NCBI GenBank assembly: GCA_023630585.1
Contig: CM042545.1
Location: 802,415 to 866,414, forward strand
Reading direction: 5' to 3'
Source of the DNA: Cranoglanis bouderius
Lineage: Eukaryota; Chordata; Actinopteri; Siluriformes; Cranoglanididae
Length of the DNA: 64,000 nucleotides
This document shows, piece after piece, positions 21,650-31,692 of the stretch. Under the pieces are notes generated by a model. That model worked only from the letters and a program-made list of their open reading frames with translations. It had not been told where the DNA came from and did not search any database. The translations under genes and the position numbers were made by a program. The first letter of the stretch is position 1. The number at the start of each line of letters is the position of its first letter.

Positions 21650-22085
21650 AGAGAAAGGTTTGCTTGTCTAGATTGCTGGGAGACATTTTGGTAAATTGGA
21701 ACACAGAGGTCTTTTATAGGGGGCGGGGCAAGAAGGAAACAAGGAGGAGAACAAGGGGGAGAGTGTATTTTTTTTTTTTTTTTTTTTTTTTAATGGTGGC
21801 TGAAAAACCTGTTTTTTTTAAGCTAATGGTAGCTGAATTTTCTGAAAACCAAACATAATGGGATGTGAAGGAGGGGAAAAGAGTATAAATAGAGACCAAA
21901 CCCAGGGTAGATCGGATCATTCCTGGGACGTCTCATATGAATTGATCTCATGTTGGCTGCTGTTTCTGGACAATAAATCTGATTTTTGCTTCTCTCATCC
22001 ACTGTGTTGTGAGTATTATTGTTTATTGAATTTAGAGTGTTTTGTGTAGAGGCTACCGTATATCCAGTTGCAGAAAATGCCACAA
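21650..22085 (+). repeat. Possible solo LTR
   Basis: A promoter-like order is present: a GC-rich GGGGGCGGGGC box at 21719-21729, a TATA-like AGTATAAATAGAG at about 21880, then an ACAATAAATC polyadenylation-like signal at about 21970 with a GT-rich stretch after it. This is how LTRs of vertebrate retroelements are laid out. No flanking duplication or second LTR was identified, so the call is tentative. Confidence 0.3.
21768..21792. repeat. Poly-T tract
   Basis: About 24 consecutive T residues; may be the tail of a minus-strand retroposed copy. Confidence 0.85.
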
Positions 22086-23079
22086 CAGCACCATTAATTG
22101 CTACTCCACCATCGACAAAAAGTATGACGTTAAAAAGGCGATATGTTGCTTTGGAAAGGAAGGCATTTTAAATATCAGCTCAAGATAATATTAATACATA
22201 TTTGGAAAAAGATAAGGGGCTTAAATTTTTAATGGAAAACAACAAATGAGCTGTTTTGGTCGTTTATTTTAATAAATAATCAGTGAAACAAAGGATCATA
22301 AGCGTGAACATGATGCAGAAATAATGCATAAATAATGCAGCATTTTAAAATGCAGTCTGTGAGGCATGTGGTTTTAAGATTCAGCAGTATTAAAAGACAG
22401 TAAAGATTCGAAAAAAATTCTCATGAACAATCTTTAACAGTTATTGCATAACAATTGATTGCACCTCGTCCTTCAACCTTAGGCTCGAGGAGGATGGATA
22501 TTTAGACAGCAGTGAATAAAATATAGTTCAATAAAAAGTAAGCAAGTTCTCAAAGTCCACTTCTGGTAACAGACTTGGCATAATGAAAATAAGGCTCCTC
22601 TAGTTTTTACACAAAAGACAATAAGTATTTGGTTTTTATGGTCAAGAGAAATTAGAAACCTGAGCATCAAAGTTTTGAAGACTTATTTTACACATAGCAT
22701 ACATTTATGTTGCTTGATTACTAAACATCTTTCTTAATACATTCAAATTATTCATACTGTTGTTCATGTCCCTGAGATGCACCCACATTCAGGTCAATGT
22801 TTCATAGTCAAAGAGTTTGGAATTATATCCATGATGCAATAGTGGCACTGCACTCAAATCTACTCATAATACAATTCCATGTTTCTTGCATATACACATA
22901 CAGTGTTGATGAGATACTGGATATTTTCTTCTTTTGAACCATAAAACTACAACCCAACTACAACCAAATGTCCTTTTAAAACATGAATATATAAACCTAT
23001 CGAGTGCATCTCAGATAGTATATCCACAGAAAGCAGACAATCCTAACATTCCTAAAAGTAGATACAAACACCACAGCCT
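22086..23079. other. Intergenic; no gene seen
   Basis: AT-rich sequence with no recognised frame or element. Confidence 0.45.
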
Positions 23080-23080
23080 C

Positions 23081-23125
<45 letters not shown>
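23080..23125. repeat. Poly-A tract of about 46 bases
   Basis: An uninterrupted A run. It could be the tail of a retroposed RNA, but no source sequence was recognised upstream. Confidence 0.9.
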
Positions 23126-23127
<2 letters not shown>

Positions 23128-23179
23128 ACATGCAGGAAACACAGAACACACACCTATGAGTAGAAGCCTTTTTCTTGTA

Positions 23180-24714
23180 CAACCCCTGGCAAAAATGATG
23201 GAATCAGCAAAATTTGAGGATGTTCACCTGGCTTTCTTTGCTTCATAGCAAATAAACAAAGCACATCTATGACACTTTTTTGTTTATTTAAATTTCTGTT
23301 TAATAGCTGAACATTCTGTCTTCATCAAAAATACTTCAAACAAGTTAAATGAAATAATTTTAAATAATGGCAGGTTTTTCCCCCAGATGAAGTATATTGA
23401 ATCACTATATATTGAATCGCTCAATGTTAAGGAAAAAATTATGGAATCACCTTGTAATTTGCATTTCATTTAGTCTACAGTTAAGAGAGTGCTTACAGAC
23501 CTTAAAAGGAAACATGGCCCCAAGCAAGAGAGTTGTCAATAGAAACAATGGAAAGGATTATAGGACTCCTTCAAGGAAATTTGACAAGGAGTGTGGCAAA
23601 AGTGTTCCCTGTCAGCTGTCTCTAAAATTTGGTGCAAGTATAAACAAAATGGGAAGGTTATAAAAGGAAAACATACAGGTAGACCAAGGAAGACGTCAAA
23701 GCGTCTATGTATTTAATATGCCATGAAAATAGACAATGCACAACAAAACAAATGGGCAAAAACAGGAGTCAATGTTTGTGACAGTACTGTAAGAAATTGG
23801 CTGAATGAAAAGCCAAATGAAAACCAGCACTAACAACTAAACAGAAGAAAATAAGGTTACAGTGGGCTAAAGAGAAGCAATCATGGAGTGTGGATGATTG
23901 GCTAAAAGTGATATTCAGTGATGAATCACGAATCTACATGAATCTGATGCTGAAAATTTTGTCTGGTGCCGTTCTAATGAAACGTATAAAGATGACTGCC
24001 TGAAGAAAACAATCAAATTTCCCCACTCATTTATGATATGGGGTTGCATGTCAGGTAAAGGACCAGGGGAGACCTCAACAGTCAATGCACAGGTGTACAT
24101 TGAAATTTTGGACACATTGATAGCAAATAGATTTGGCGGTGATGAAGTAATTTTTCAGGATGATGATGCATCTTGCCACTGAGCAAAAAGTGTTCAAGCT
24201 TTTCTTCAGGAAAGGCAGATCAACTCAATGACATGGCCAGCAAACTGTCCTGATCTCAATCCGATTGAACATGTATGGTGGACATTGAAAAAAATGGTCC
24301 ATGATAAGGCTCCATACTGCAAAGCTGAAAACTGCTATTTGAGAAAGCTGGAACCAGCTTAGAGAATACTGTTTTTCATTAGTGAAGTCCATGCCTCAAA
24401 GAATTCAGGCCATCATAAAAGCCAGAGGAGGAGCGAATTGTGATTTTTTGTTGTTGTTGATGATGATTCCATATTTTTCCCTCAACATTGAGTAATTCTA
24501 TATTTTCTTTCTCTATTTCATTCGAAAACAAATATGCCATTAATTAAAATAATTTAATTGAATTTGTTTAAGGTATGTTTCACAAAGCCTGAATGTTCAG
24601 CTATTAAACCAAAATTGTTTTGTGTCATATCTGATTTGTTTATTTGCTACGAAGTAAAAAATCTGAGTGAGCATCCTCTAAGAGTGGTGATTCCATAATG
24701 TTTGCCATGGGTTG
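23180..24714 (+). mobile_element. Tc1-like transposon, family E (1535 bp)
   Basis: Termini CAACCCCTGGCAAAAATGAT and, at the other end, the reverse complement of CAACCCATGGCAAACATTAT, each flanked by TA. Inverted repeats extend through an AGCAAATAAACAAA block to about 100-150 bp. It lies within 750 bp of the itgb1 stop codon. Transposase is on the plus strand. Confidence 0.88.
23514..24445 (+). pseudogene. Tc1-like transposase, family E, heavily decayed
   Basis: The best start is ATG 23514-23516 (MAPSKRVVNRNNGKDYRTPS). HTH-type sequence is partly readable to about 23660. Further frames give VIFSDESRIYMN (first Asp, about 23920), a DDDASCH region with a stop (second Asp, about 24160), and MTWPANCPDLNPIEHVWW (Glu, about 24260). 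The C-terminus is near RGGANCDFL. At least six stops or shifts are present. Expected length about 310 residues. Confidence 0.75.
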
Positions 24715-25451
24715 TATTTCAGCTTCTAACACATTTGAATCATCAGGAGTGTAGGGAGAAAGAAAAAAGCTAATTGGGGTTCCACAATACTGAATTAGGA
24801 AAAAAGCACCACCCACTTCCAAACCAGTGGCAAGTTACATGCTACACCAGTGATTGAGATTTTTCTGTAAATCAGTGAAGTATATTTGATTATTCAAATC
24901 ACCATAAATAATACCTGTCAAGCTTACAGGGTTCATTAAAATATGTTTTCACTAATAAGACCTAAACAGGTATTTGACCCTGAACCATTAATGTGACTTG
25001 GTTTGAAATCCATTAGCAATGTTTCGGTACTGATCTAAGAGCATAACTGAAATGCACATTTGTGCTTTCCTGGATATATACATTTTCAACAAGTTAGTTA
25101 GGGAGTGTCAAGGGAACACTAAAATGTGCAGTGCAGGAGGAGTCTGGGATTAGAACTGGAAAACACTACAACAGCATGAAATTACTCTATTCAAAAGACA
25201 GAACTTGCAAGACCAAATCCAGTCCTGTGACAACACAAATATTAAGAAAAAAAAATTAAAACAATCAGAAAACCCAATGCATTCAGTACACAATAGATAG
25301 AAACACAAAATAAGTAGATTATAATGCAAGTTGTGGAGAATGCACAGCTAACAAAATGTGTGTTAAAAACAAAAAAGTACAAATGAAGACAAAACATCTC
25401 CTTTGCTCCTGAATTTATTTGCATACAGTGTTTGATATAGACCATTTATCC
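24715..25451 (-). other. itgb1: Presumed itgb1 3'-UTR and downstream DNA
   Basis: Lies immediately 3' of the itgb1 stop codon on the minus strand. An AATAAA occurs only about 40 bases after the stop (25407-25412) and is probably not the main signal. No convincing downstream poly(A) site was identified before the Tc1 E element. The transcript end is therefore unknown. Confidence 0.45.
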
Positions 25452-25517
25452 TCACTTTCCCTCGTATTTGGGATTGACCACGGTAGTCACTGCACTCTTA
25501 TAGATGGGATTCTCACC
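25452..25517 (-). CDS. itgb1: itgb1 last coding exon: NPxY tail
   Basis: 66 bp. Acceptor TTTTCAG, stop TGA at 25452-25454. Encodes GENPIYKSAVTTVVNPKYEG then K and stop, identical to the vertebrate beta-1A tail. NPIY binds talin; the TT pair and NPKY bind kindlin. It follows a 4.0-kb intron packed with Tc1 copies. It is too short to stand out as an open frame and was found by reading the minus strand for the expected tail. Confidence 0.97.
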   Translation of the reverse strand, partial: GENPIYKSAVTTVVNPKYEGK

Positions 25518-25789
25518 CTGAAAAGAAAAAAAGGTACAGGGTCAGAATATGTTTACTGCTGCAGAATTATGAGATTAGGCCACTTCACAGCACACCATAG
25601 GTCAACATGCTAAGTGGAAGGGAGGGAGAAAAGCCCAAGACAAAACAAATTTTGTCAAAGCACACAACAGACAGAGACTTCTTACTATCTTAAAATCATC
25701 CATAACCTACACAAGTAGTATGTTTAATAAGTATACATGTCTAAACTTACAAATAATTTTATTTACTAAATGGAGAACAAGTTAATGTA
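25518..25789. other. itgb1 intron; nothing seen
   Basis: No exon-like frame on the minus strand and no repeat recognised. Confidence 0.5.
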
Positions 25790-26147
25790 CACTATATGGC
25801 CAAATGTATGCAGACACCTGACCTTCACACCCATATGTGGGCCTTCCCCACTTGTTGCCACAAAGATGGAAGCACACAACTGTCTAGAATGTCTCTGTAT
25901 GCTGAAGCATTAAGAGTTCCCTTCCTAACATGACAATTCCCCTGTGCACAACGCAAAGTTTATAAAATCATAGTTTGCTAAGGTTGCTGTAGATGAATTT
26001 GAGTGGCCTGCACAGAGCCCTGACCTCAAACCCACTGATCACATTTGGGATGAATTGAAACACTGACTGCACACCAGGCCTCCTTGCACAACATCAGTCC
26101 TTGACCTCACTAATAATGCTCTTATGGCTGAATGAGAAAATCCCCAT
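25790..26147 (+). mobile_element. Tc1-like fragment, family D copy 1
   Basis: Starts CACTATATGGCCAAATGTAT after a TA, with GACACCTGACC and CCATATGTGGGCCTTCC boxes of its inverted repeat. Transposase 3' sequence follows (FEWPAQSPDLKPTDHIWDEL, equivalent to the NPIDH Glu region). A large internal deletion joins the 5' and 3' parts. At about 26147 it fuses abruptly to family C. Confidence 0.78.
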
Positions 26148-27235
26148 ACAAGACCTACACAAGGCTGGAATGGGCTACAAGACCATCGCAAAGCAGCTTG
26201 GTGAGAAGGTGACAACAGTTGATGCAATTATTCACAAATGGAAGAAACACAAAATAACTGTCAGTCTCCCTCGGTCTGGGGCTCCATGCAAGATCTCACC
26301 TCGTGGAGTATCAATGATCATTAGAACGGTGGGGAATCAGCCCAGAACTACAAGGGAGGATCTTGTTAATGATCTCAAGGCAGCTGGGACCATAGTCACC
26401 AAGAAAACAATTGGTAACACACTACGCCGTGAAGGACTGAAATCCTGCAGCGCCCGCAAGGTCCACCTGCTCAAGAAAGCACATGTACAGGCCCATCTGA
26501 AGTTTGCCTGAATGATTCAGAGGAGAACTGCGTGAAAGTGTTGTGGTCTGATAAGACCAAAATCGAGCTCTTTGGCATCAACTCAACTCGCCGTGTTTGG
26601 AGGAGGAGGAATGCTGCCTATGACCAAAGAAACACCATCCCCAACATCAAACATGGAGGTGGTAGCTCAGCCCTCAACCCTCAATTGCTCAGTTGTATTT
26701 ATATATATAAAAAATAAAAAAAAAGATAATTGTAAGTCGCTCTGGATAAGGGCGTCTGCCTAATGCTCTAAATGTGGAGGTGGAAACATTATGCTTTGGG
26801 GGTGTTTTTCTGCTAAGGGGACAGGACAACTGCACCACATAAAAGGGACGATGGACGGGGCCATGTACTGTCAAATCTTGGGTGAGAACCTCCTTCCCTC
26901 AGCCAGGGCATTGAAAATGGGTCGTGGATGGGTATTCCAGTATGACAATGACCCAAAACACACAGCCAAGGCAACAAAGGAGTGGCTCAAGAAGAAGCAC
27001 ATTAAGGTCCTGGAGTGGCCTACCCAGTCTCCAGACCTTAATCCCATAGAAAATCTGTGGAGGGAGCTGAAGGTTCGAGTTGCCAAAGGTCAGCCTCGAG
27101 ACCTTAATGACTTGGAGATGATCTGCGAAGAGGAGTGGGACAAAATCCCTCCTGAGATGTGTGCAAACCTGGTGGCCAACCACAAGAAACGTCTGACCTC
27201 TGATTGCCAACAAGGGTTTTGCCACCAAGTACTAA
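26148..27235 (+). pseudogene. Tc1-like transposase, family C copy 1
   Basis: HTH domain: LHKAGMGYKTIAKQLGEKVT, then IIHKWKKHKITVSLPRSGAP and LVNDLKAAGTIVTKKTIGNT. Catalytic domain: VLWSDKTKIELFGINSTRRV (DET of other copies is DKT), LWGCFSAKGTGQLHHIKGTM, FQYDNDPKHTAKATKEWL and SPDLNPIENLWRELKVRVAK. Lesions are a stop at about 26510, the insertion at 26663-26774 and a frameshift in the last 20 residues (SDCQQGF for SVIANKGF). Stop TAA 27233-27235. Confidence 0.85.
26663..26774 (+). mobile_element. Short retroposed insertion with LINE/SINE-type tail
   Basis: 112 bp inserted in the family C transposase, bounded by a perfect 9-bp duplication TGGAGGTGG (26654-26662 and 26775-26783). The 3' part has the CGCTCTGGATAAGGGCGTCT box shared with the LINE tail at 13283-13337, so it is a severely 5'-truncated LINE copy or a SINE using that tail. 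Confidence 0.85.
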
Positions 27236-27445
27236 GTCAAAGGGGTCAAATACTTATTTCCCTCATTAAAATGCAAATCAATTTATAACTGTTTTGAAAT
27301 GTGTTTCTCTGGATTTTTTTTTGTTGTTATTCTGTCTCTCACTGTTAAAATACACCTACCATTAAAATTATAGACTGATCATTTCTTTGTCAGTGGGCAA
27401 ATGTACAAAATCAGCAGGGGATCAAATACTTTTTTCCCCTCACTG

Positions 27446-27451
27446 TACATG

Positions 27452-27516
<65 letters not shown>

Positions 27517-27539
27517 GTGTGTGTGTGTGTGTATATATA
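27446..27539. repeat. (TA)n / (GT)n compound microsatellite between two Tc1 elements
   Basis: TA units from about 27460 to 27505, then GTAT and GT units. Lies exactly between the right end of Tc1 C copy 1 and the left end of Tc1 B copy 3. Confidence 0.92.
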
Positions 27540-29027
27540 CAGGTGCATCTCAATAAATTAGAATGTCGTGAAAAAGTTCATTTATTTCAGTAATTCAACT
27601 CAAATTGTGAAACTCGTGTATTAAATAAATTCAATGCACACAGACTGAAGTAGTTTAAGTCTTTGGTTCTTTTAATTGTGATGATTTTGGCTCACATTTA
27701 ACAAAAACCCAGAAATTCACTATCTCAACAAATTAGAATATGGTGACATGCCAATCAGCTAATCAACTCAAAACACCTGCAAAGGTTTCCTGAGCCTTCA
27801 AAATGGTCTCTCAGTTTGGTTTACTAGGTAAGCCACAAACATTCATTGCCAAAGAAGCTGGCTGTTCACAGAGTGCTGTATCCAAGCATGTTAACAGAAA
27901 GTTGAGTGGAAGGAAAAAGTGTGGAAGAAAAAGATGCACAACCAACCGAGAGAACCGCAGCCTTATGAGGATTGTCAAGCAAAATCAATTCAAGAATTTG
28001 AGTGAACTTCACAAGGAATGGACTGAGGCTGGGGTCAAGGCATCAAGAGCCACCACACACAGACGTGTCAAGGAATTTGGCTACAGTTGTCGTATTCCTC
28101 TTGTTAAGCCACTCCTGAACCACAGACAACATCAGAGGCGTCTTACCTGGGCTAAGGAGAAGAAGAACTGGACTGTTGCCCAGTGGTCCAAAGTCCTTTT
28201 TTCAGATGAGAGCAAGTTTTGTATTTCATTTGGAAACCAAGGTCCTAGAGTCTGGAGGAAGGGTGGAGAAGCTCATAGCCCAAGTTGCTTGAAGTCCAGT
28301 GTTAAGTTTCCACAGTCTGTGATGATTTGGGGTGCAATGTCATCATCTGCTGGTGTTGGTCCATTGTGTTTTTTGAAAGTCACTGCATCCATTTACCAAG
28401 AAATTTTGGAGCACTTCATGCTTCCTTCTGCTGACCAGCTTTTTGAAGATGCTGATTTCATTTTCCAGCAGGATTTGGCACCTGCCCACACTGCCAAAAG
28501 CACCAAAAGTTGGTGAAATGACCATGGTGTTGGTGTGCTTGACTGGCCAGCAAACTCACCAGACCTGAACCCCATAGAGAATCTATGGGGTATTGTCAAG
28601 AGGAAAATGAGAAACAAGAGACCAAAAAATGCAGATGAGCTGAAGGCCACTGTCAAAGAAACCTGGGCTTCCATACCACCGTGCCACAAACTGATCACCT
28701 CCATGCCGCACTGAATTGAGGCAGTAATTAAAGCAAAAGGAGCCCCTACCAAGTATTGAGTACATGTACAGTAAATGAACATACTTTCCAGAAGGCCAAC
28801 AATTCACTAAAAAATGTTTTTTTATTGGTCTTATGAAATATTCTAATTTGTTGAGATAGTGAATTGGTGGGTTTTTGTTAAATGTGAGCCAAAATCATCA
28901 CAATTAAATGAACCAAAGACTTAAACTACTTCAGTCTGTGTGCACTGAATTTATTTAATACACGAGTTTCACAATTTGAGTTGAATTACTGAAATAAATG
29001 AACTTTTCCACGACATTCTAATTTATT
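27540..29027 (+). mobile_element. Tc1-like transposon, family B copy 3, right tip lost
   Basis: Starts CAGGTGCATCTCAATAAATT after TA. The right inverted repeat is complete down to ACATTCTAATTTATT at about 29027, where the last 14 bp (GAGATGCACCTG-type) are replaced by a short piece of family H (ATGCAGTTATCCAATCA). Plus-strand transposase. Confidence 0.9.
27803..28759 (+). pseudogene. Tc1-like transposase, family B copy 3 (237 codons open)
   Basis: ATG 27803. The frame is open through the HTH domains and most of the catalytic domain: VSQFGLLGKPQTFIAKEAGC, CGRKRCTTNRENRSLMRIVK, KVLFSDESKFCISFGNQGPR (first Asp), SVMIWGAMSSSAGVGPLCFL, and FIFQQDLAPAHTAKSTKSW (second Asp). A TGA then replaces Leu before NEHG. 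The remainder (PDLNPIENLWGIVKRKM, KAKGAPTKY) follows, with a deletion of the PPQQ codons near 28680. The TKV codons of other copies are missing at about 28378. Confidence 0.87.
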
Positions 29028-29052
29028 TATGCAGTTATCCAATCATTCAGTG
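29028..29052. repeat. Scrap of Tc1 family H terminal repeat
   Basis: ATGCAGTTATCCAATCATTC matches the ATGCAGTTATCTAATCAGCC block at 55945-55965. Confidence 0.5.
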
Positions 29053-29084
29053 TGTGTACATGGCTGTTCTTAATTGTACTCATG

Positions 29085-29211
29085 ATCATTGAAACTCCAC
29101 GAGGTGAGATCTTGCATGGAGCCCCAGACCGAGGGAGACTGACAGTTATTTTGTGTTTCTTCCATTTGTGAATAATCACATCAACTGTTGTCACCTTCTC
29201 ACCAAGCTGCT
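29085..29211 (-). mobile_element. Tc1-like fragment, family C copy 4
   Basis: Reverse complement of the HTH-coding region of family C (the part encoding GEKVTTVD through APCKISPRG). Truncated on both sides. Confidence 0.85.
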
Positions 29212-29538
29212 GTGCTGGTCTTGTAGCTCAGAAATTAGCTGAAGATTTCCTGAAGTTCTACCATCATAATTACCTAAACTAAGCTCACATTGTAGGCAGC
29301 TTGTTACTACTCTTTTATTCTTTCTTTCATCTCTTCCTTCCTCCATACCTCCCTTCCTTCAATTATTCATGTCACATCACCAAACATAATCAAGTTTCAA
29401 AACAGACTGTGGGGTTGGTTCCTCAATCACAAAATATGCCAGCTGACACACTGCAGTGAAAAGGACACTCTGAATCTGTAGGTATTTTTTTTCTAGAAAG
29501 GTATATAAAAAATATATATGTAATAAATGTATACAAAC

Positions 29539-29705
29539 CGTATCCCACTTGGCATTCATCTTCTCTTTCTCAAACTTTGCAAACTCTCTGCGGTCATGAA
29601 TAATCATGAGCAGCTTCCAGATGAAAAGCAAGGCCAGACCAATCAGAACGATGCCTGCAACCAAACCCGCTACAATTGGGATAATGTCAGGACCAGTAGG
29701 GCATT
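29539..29705 (-). CDS. itgb1: itgb1 exon: transmembrane helix and proximal cytoplasmic tail
   Basis: 167 bp, phase 1 in, 0 out. Acceptor GTGTTCCCAG, donor GTTTGT. After the split Glu it reads CPTGPDIIPIVAGLVAGIVL, then IGLALLFIWKLLMIIHDRRE and FAKFEKEKMNAKWDT. The hydrophobic helix from IIPIV to LLFIW crosses the membrane. The snorkelling Lys follows, then HDRREFAKFEKE, the membrane-proximal talin and alpha-tail contact. The Asp of HDRRE, which forms the inner clasp salt bridge, is present. Confidence 0.97.
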
Positions 29706-30195
29706 CTGGGAACACATATCAAGCCATTAGCCATGGATTAGTCATTAGGAATATTGTTCATAAGGAAACACTGGTTAGTTAAATGCACACAAGCAGGTAC
29801 AAGACAGGAACAATCTGACAAATTCAATCACACTCTTAAAATGATCCTTTTTGAGCTGACCTGAATCAAGTCTGTCCAAACATGCCAGCACACTGTGTGC
29901 AGCATTTGGATATAAGAATCAGTGACACTTCAAAGCAAGAGAACAATGAATTACTTTTCACAGGGGAATGAGAATATCTGTGTTAATATTTTATGAAAGA
30001 CTTTATCTTGGAGTTGAGGCTGGCTGGCAAGGTGAATACTGTTTTTTTAAAAAAATTTTTATTATTATTATTATTTTTTTACTGTTTAGGTAATGCTCTA
30101 AATAGCGGTAGGTCAATACAAGTACATTTACATGAAGCTTACTTCATGATTTTATTTAATCTTATTGTTGATTCTTGTTATATGAATTTAAAAAA

Positions 30196-30226
<31 letters not shown>

Positions 30227-30240
30227 AAAAACTCTTCTAG
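29706..30240. other. itgb1 intron; A/T-rich simple sequence only
   Basis: Contains (ATT)n at 30058-30078 and an A-rich (AAAAAT)n tract at 30188-30232. No exon or element recognised. Confidence 0.5.
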
Positions 30241-31074
30241 GCTAATTTATCATTATTAATGGGCCAAGCACCAAAGGTGTGCAGGTAAATTGCTAAATGG
30301 CTATAATTCACAAATTAGTAAAATTGCTCATAACTTTGACATTCCAATACTTTCAGAGGGGACTGCATTTAGCAGCAAGAGCTGAAGTTAAGAAACAAGA
30401 TTTGATATCATTTGCAACTTGGGAGGACTACCAAAAATTATTTTTGATATATTGGAAGGTTTGTCCATAACGCAAACAAATTTGACAGTAAAGCCGCCAA
30501 ACAGGATGTGAAGGCATATCTCAGCAACATGTGATGTATTTTGACCAAACTTTGTAGATAATTGAAGGACCTCACCCTAAGGGTCTGCCAAGATGCTTTG
30601 GCTAAATTCACATCTAAGTGGTGTATTGCTGGTAACTTTTGAACCACTCAACATTCAATTGTTCCTCTTAATTTCCTGTAAGGTCCTGAGTCTTGGTGAT
30701 CTAAGGAATTTGTGATTTCTCAAACAGGAATTTGGCCATCTTGAATTTTAACAAAAACTGTTTTTGCTTCTTCTACTACAAATTTTGAAATTGGGAGAGC
30801 ATAAGGAGACGAATCCCAAAAAAGTTGTTTCTCAGATTTTTTATATGATGGACACAAACAAATTTGACGATGAAGTCACCAAACAGGAAGTGAGGGCATG
30901 TGTCAGCAAGGGTGTGACTGATTTTGACCAAACTTTGCAGATGAATAAGAGGCCTTGTCCTAAAAGACTTCAAGAAGTTGTAATCTCAAAAATACCCAAG
31001 GAATTCTGATATCTGTGAAGTTTCATCCTTAATCTGCCAACGAATTTGATGGTCACATACAGTCACATACACAT

Positions 31075-31172
31075 ACACTTATTGAGCACTTTATTAGGAA
31101 CACTATACTAATACTGGGTAGGGTCTCCCTCTCAAAACAGCTTGAATTTTTCATGGTATGGACCAAAAAAAA
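31075..31172 (+). mobile_element. Tc1-like terminal fragment (H-related family)
   Basis: CACTTATTGAGCACTTTATT followed by AGGAACACTATACTAATACT is the left terminus of a Tc1 family related to H. Only about 100 bp remain. Confidence 0.6.
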
Positions 31173-31692
31173 AGTTTCTTTGATTTTTGTCCATAACACA
31201 CAAACAAGTCTGACAGTGAAGTCACCAAACTGGAAGTGAATATCTCAGCAATGCTGTGACATATTCTGGCCAAACTTTGTAGGCAACTGAAGGACCTCAT
31301 CCTAAGGGAGTCCAAGAAGTTTGGTCTAAATTCACCTCTAGGTGCTATTTGTAAAAAAATATGAAAAACTGCTCATAACTTTTGAACTGCTCGAAATAAT
31401 ATTAAGATTCTTGTTTCTCTTGAGTCCCTTGAAGATACTGATGTAGTGGATGTAATGAATTTATGATTGTCAGACAGGAAGTTGAGAATTTTTTGCTTCT
31501 TTTCCTACAAATTTTTGTCAAATGGTTTTTTATAGTTTTTTTATATTATGGATGGCTCGTCCATAATGCACAAACATATTAAATGGTGTTGGCAAACAGA
31601 ACGTGAGGGCATATCTCAGCTATGCTTTTTTATGAATTGACATTAAACTTGACGAACATATTTAGCAACATGAAGTGCAGCTCGGTCACGTA

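Larger units (their letters stand above)
26148..27445 (+). mobile_element. Tc1-like transposon, family C copy 1, 5'-truncated
   Basis: Right end runs GGGGATCAAATACTTTTTTC to CCCCTCACTG at 27445, followed by TA. The left inverted repeat and first ~20 codons are missing, replaced by family D. It carries a 112-bp retroposed insertion at 26663-26774. Transposase is on the plus strand. Confidence 0.88.

Noticed and set aside
30764..31009. 81-codon frame (30764-31009)
   Set aside because: Lies in one unit of the degenerate tandem repeat; other units have stops in the same place, so no selection on coding.
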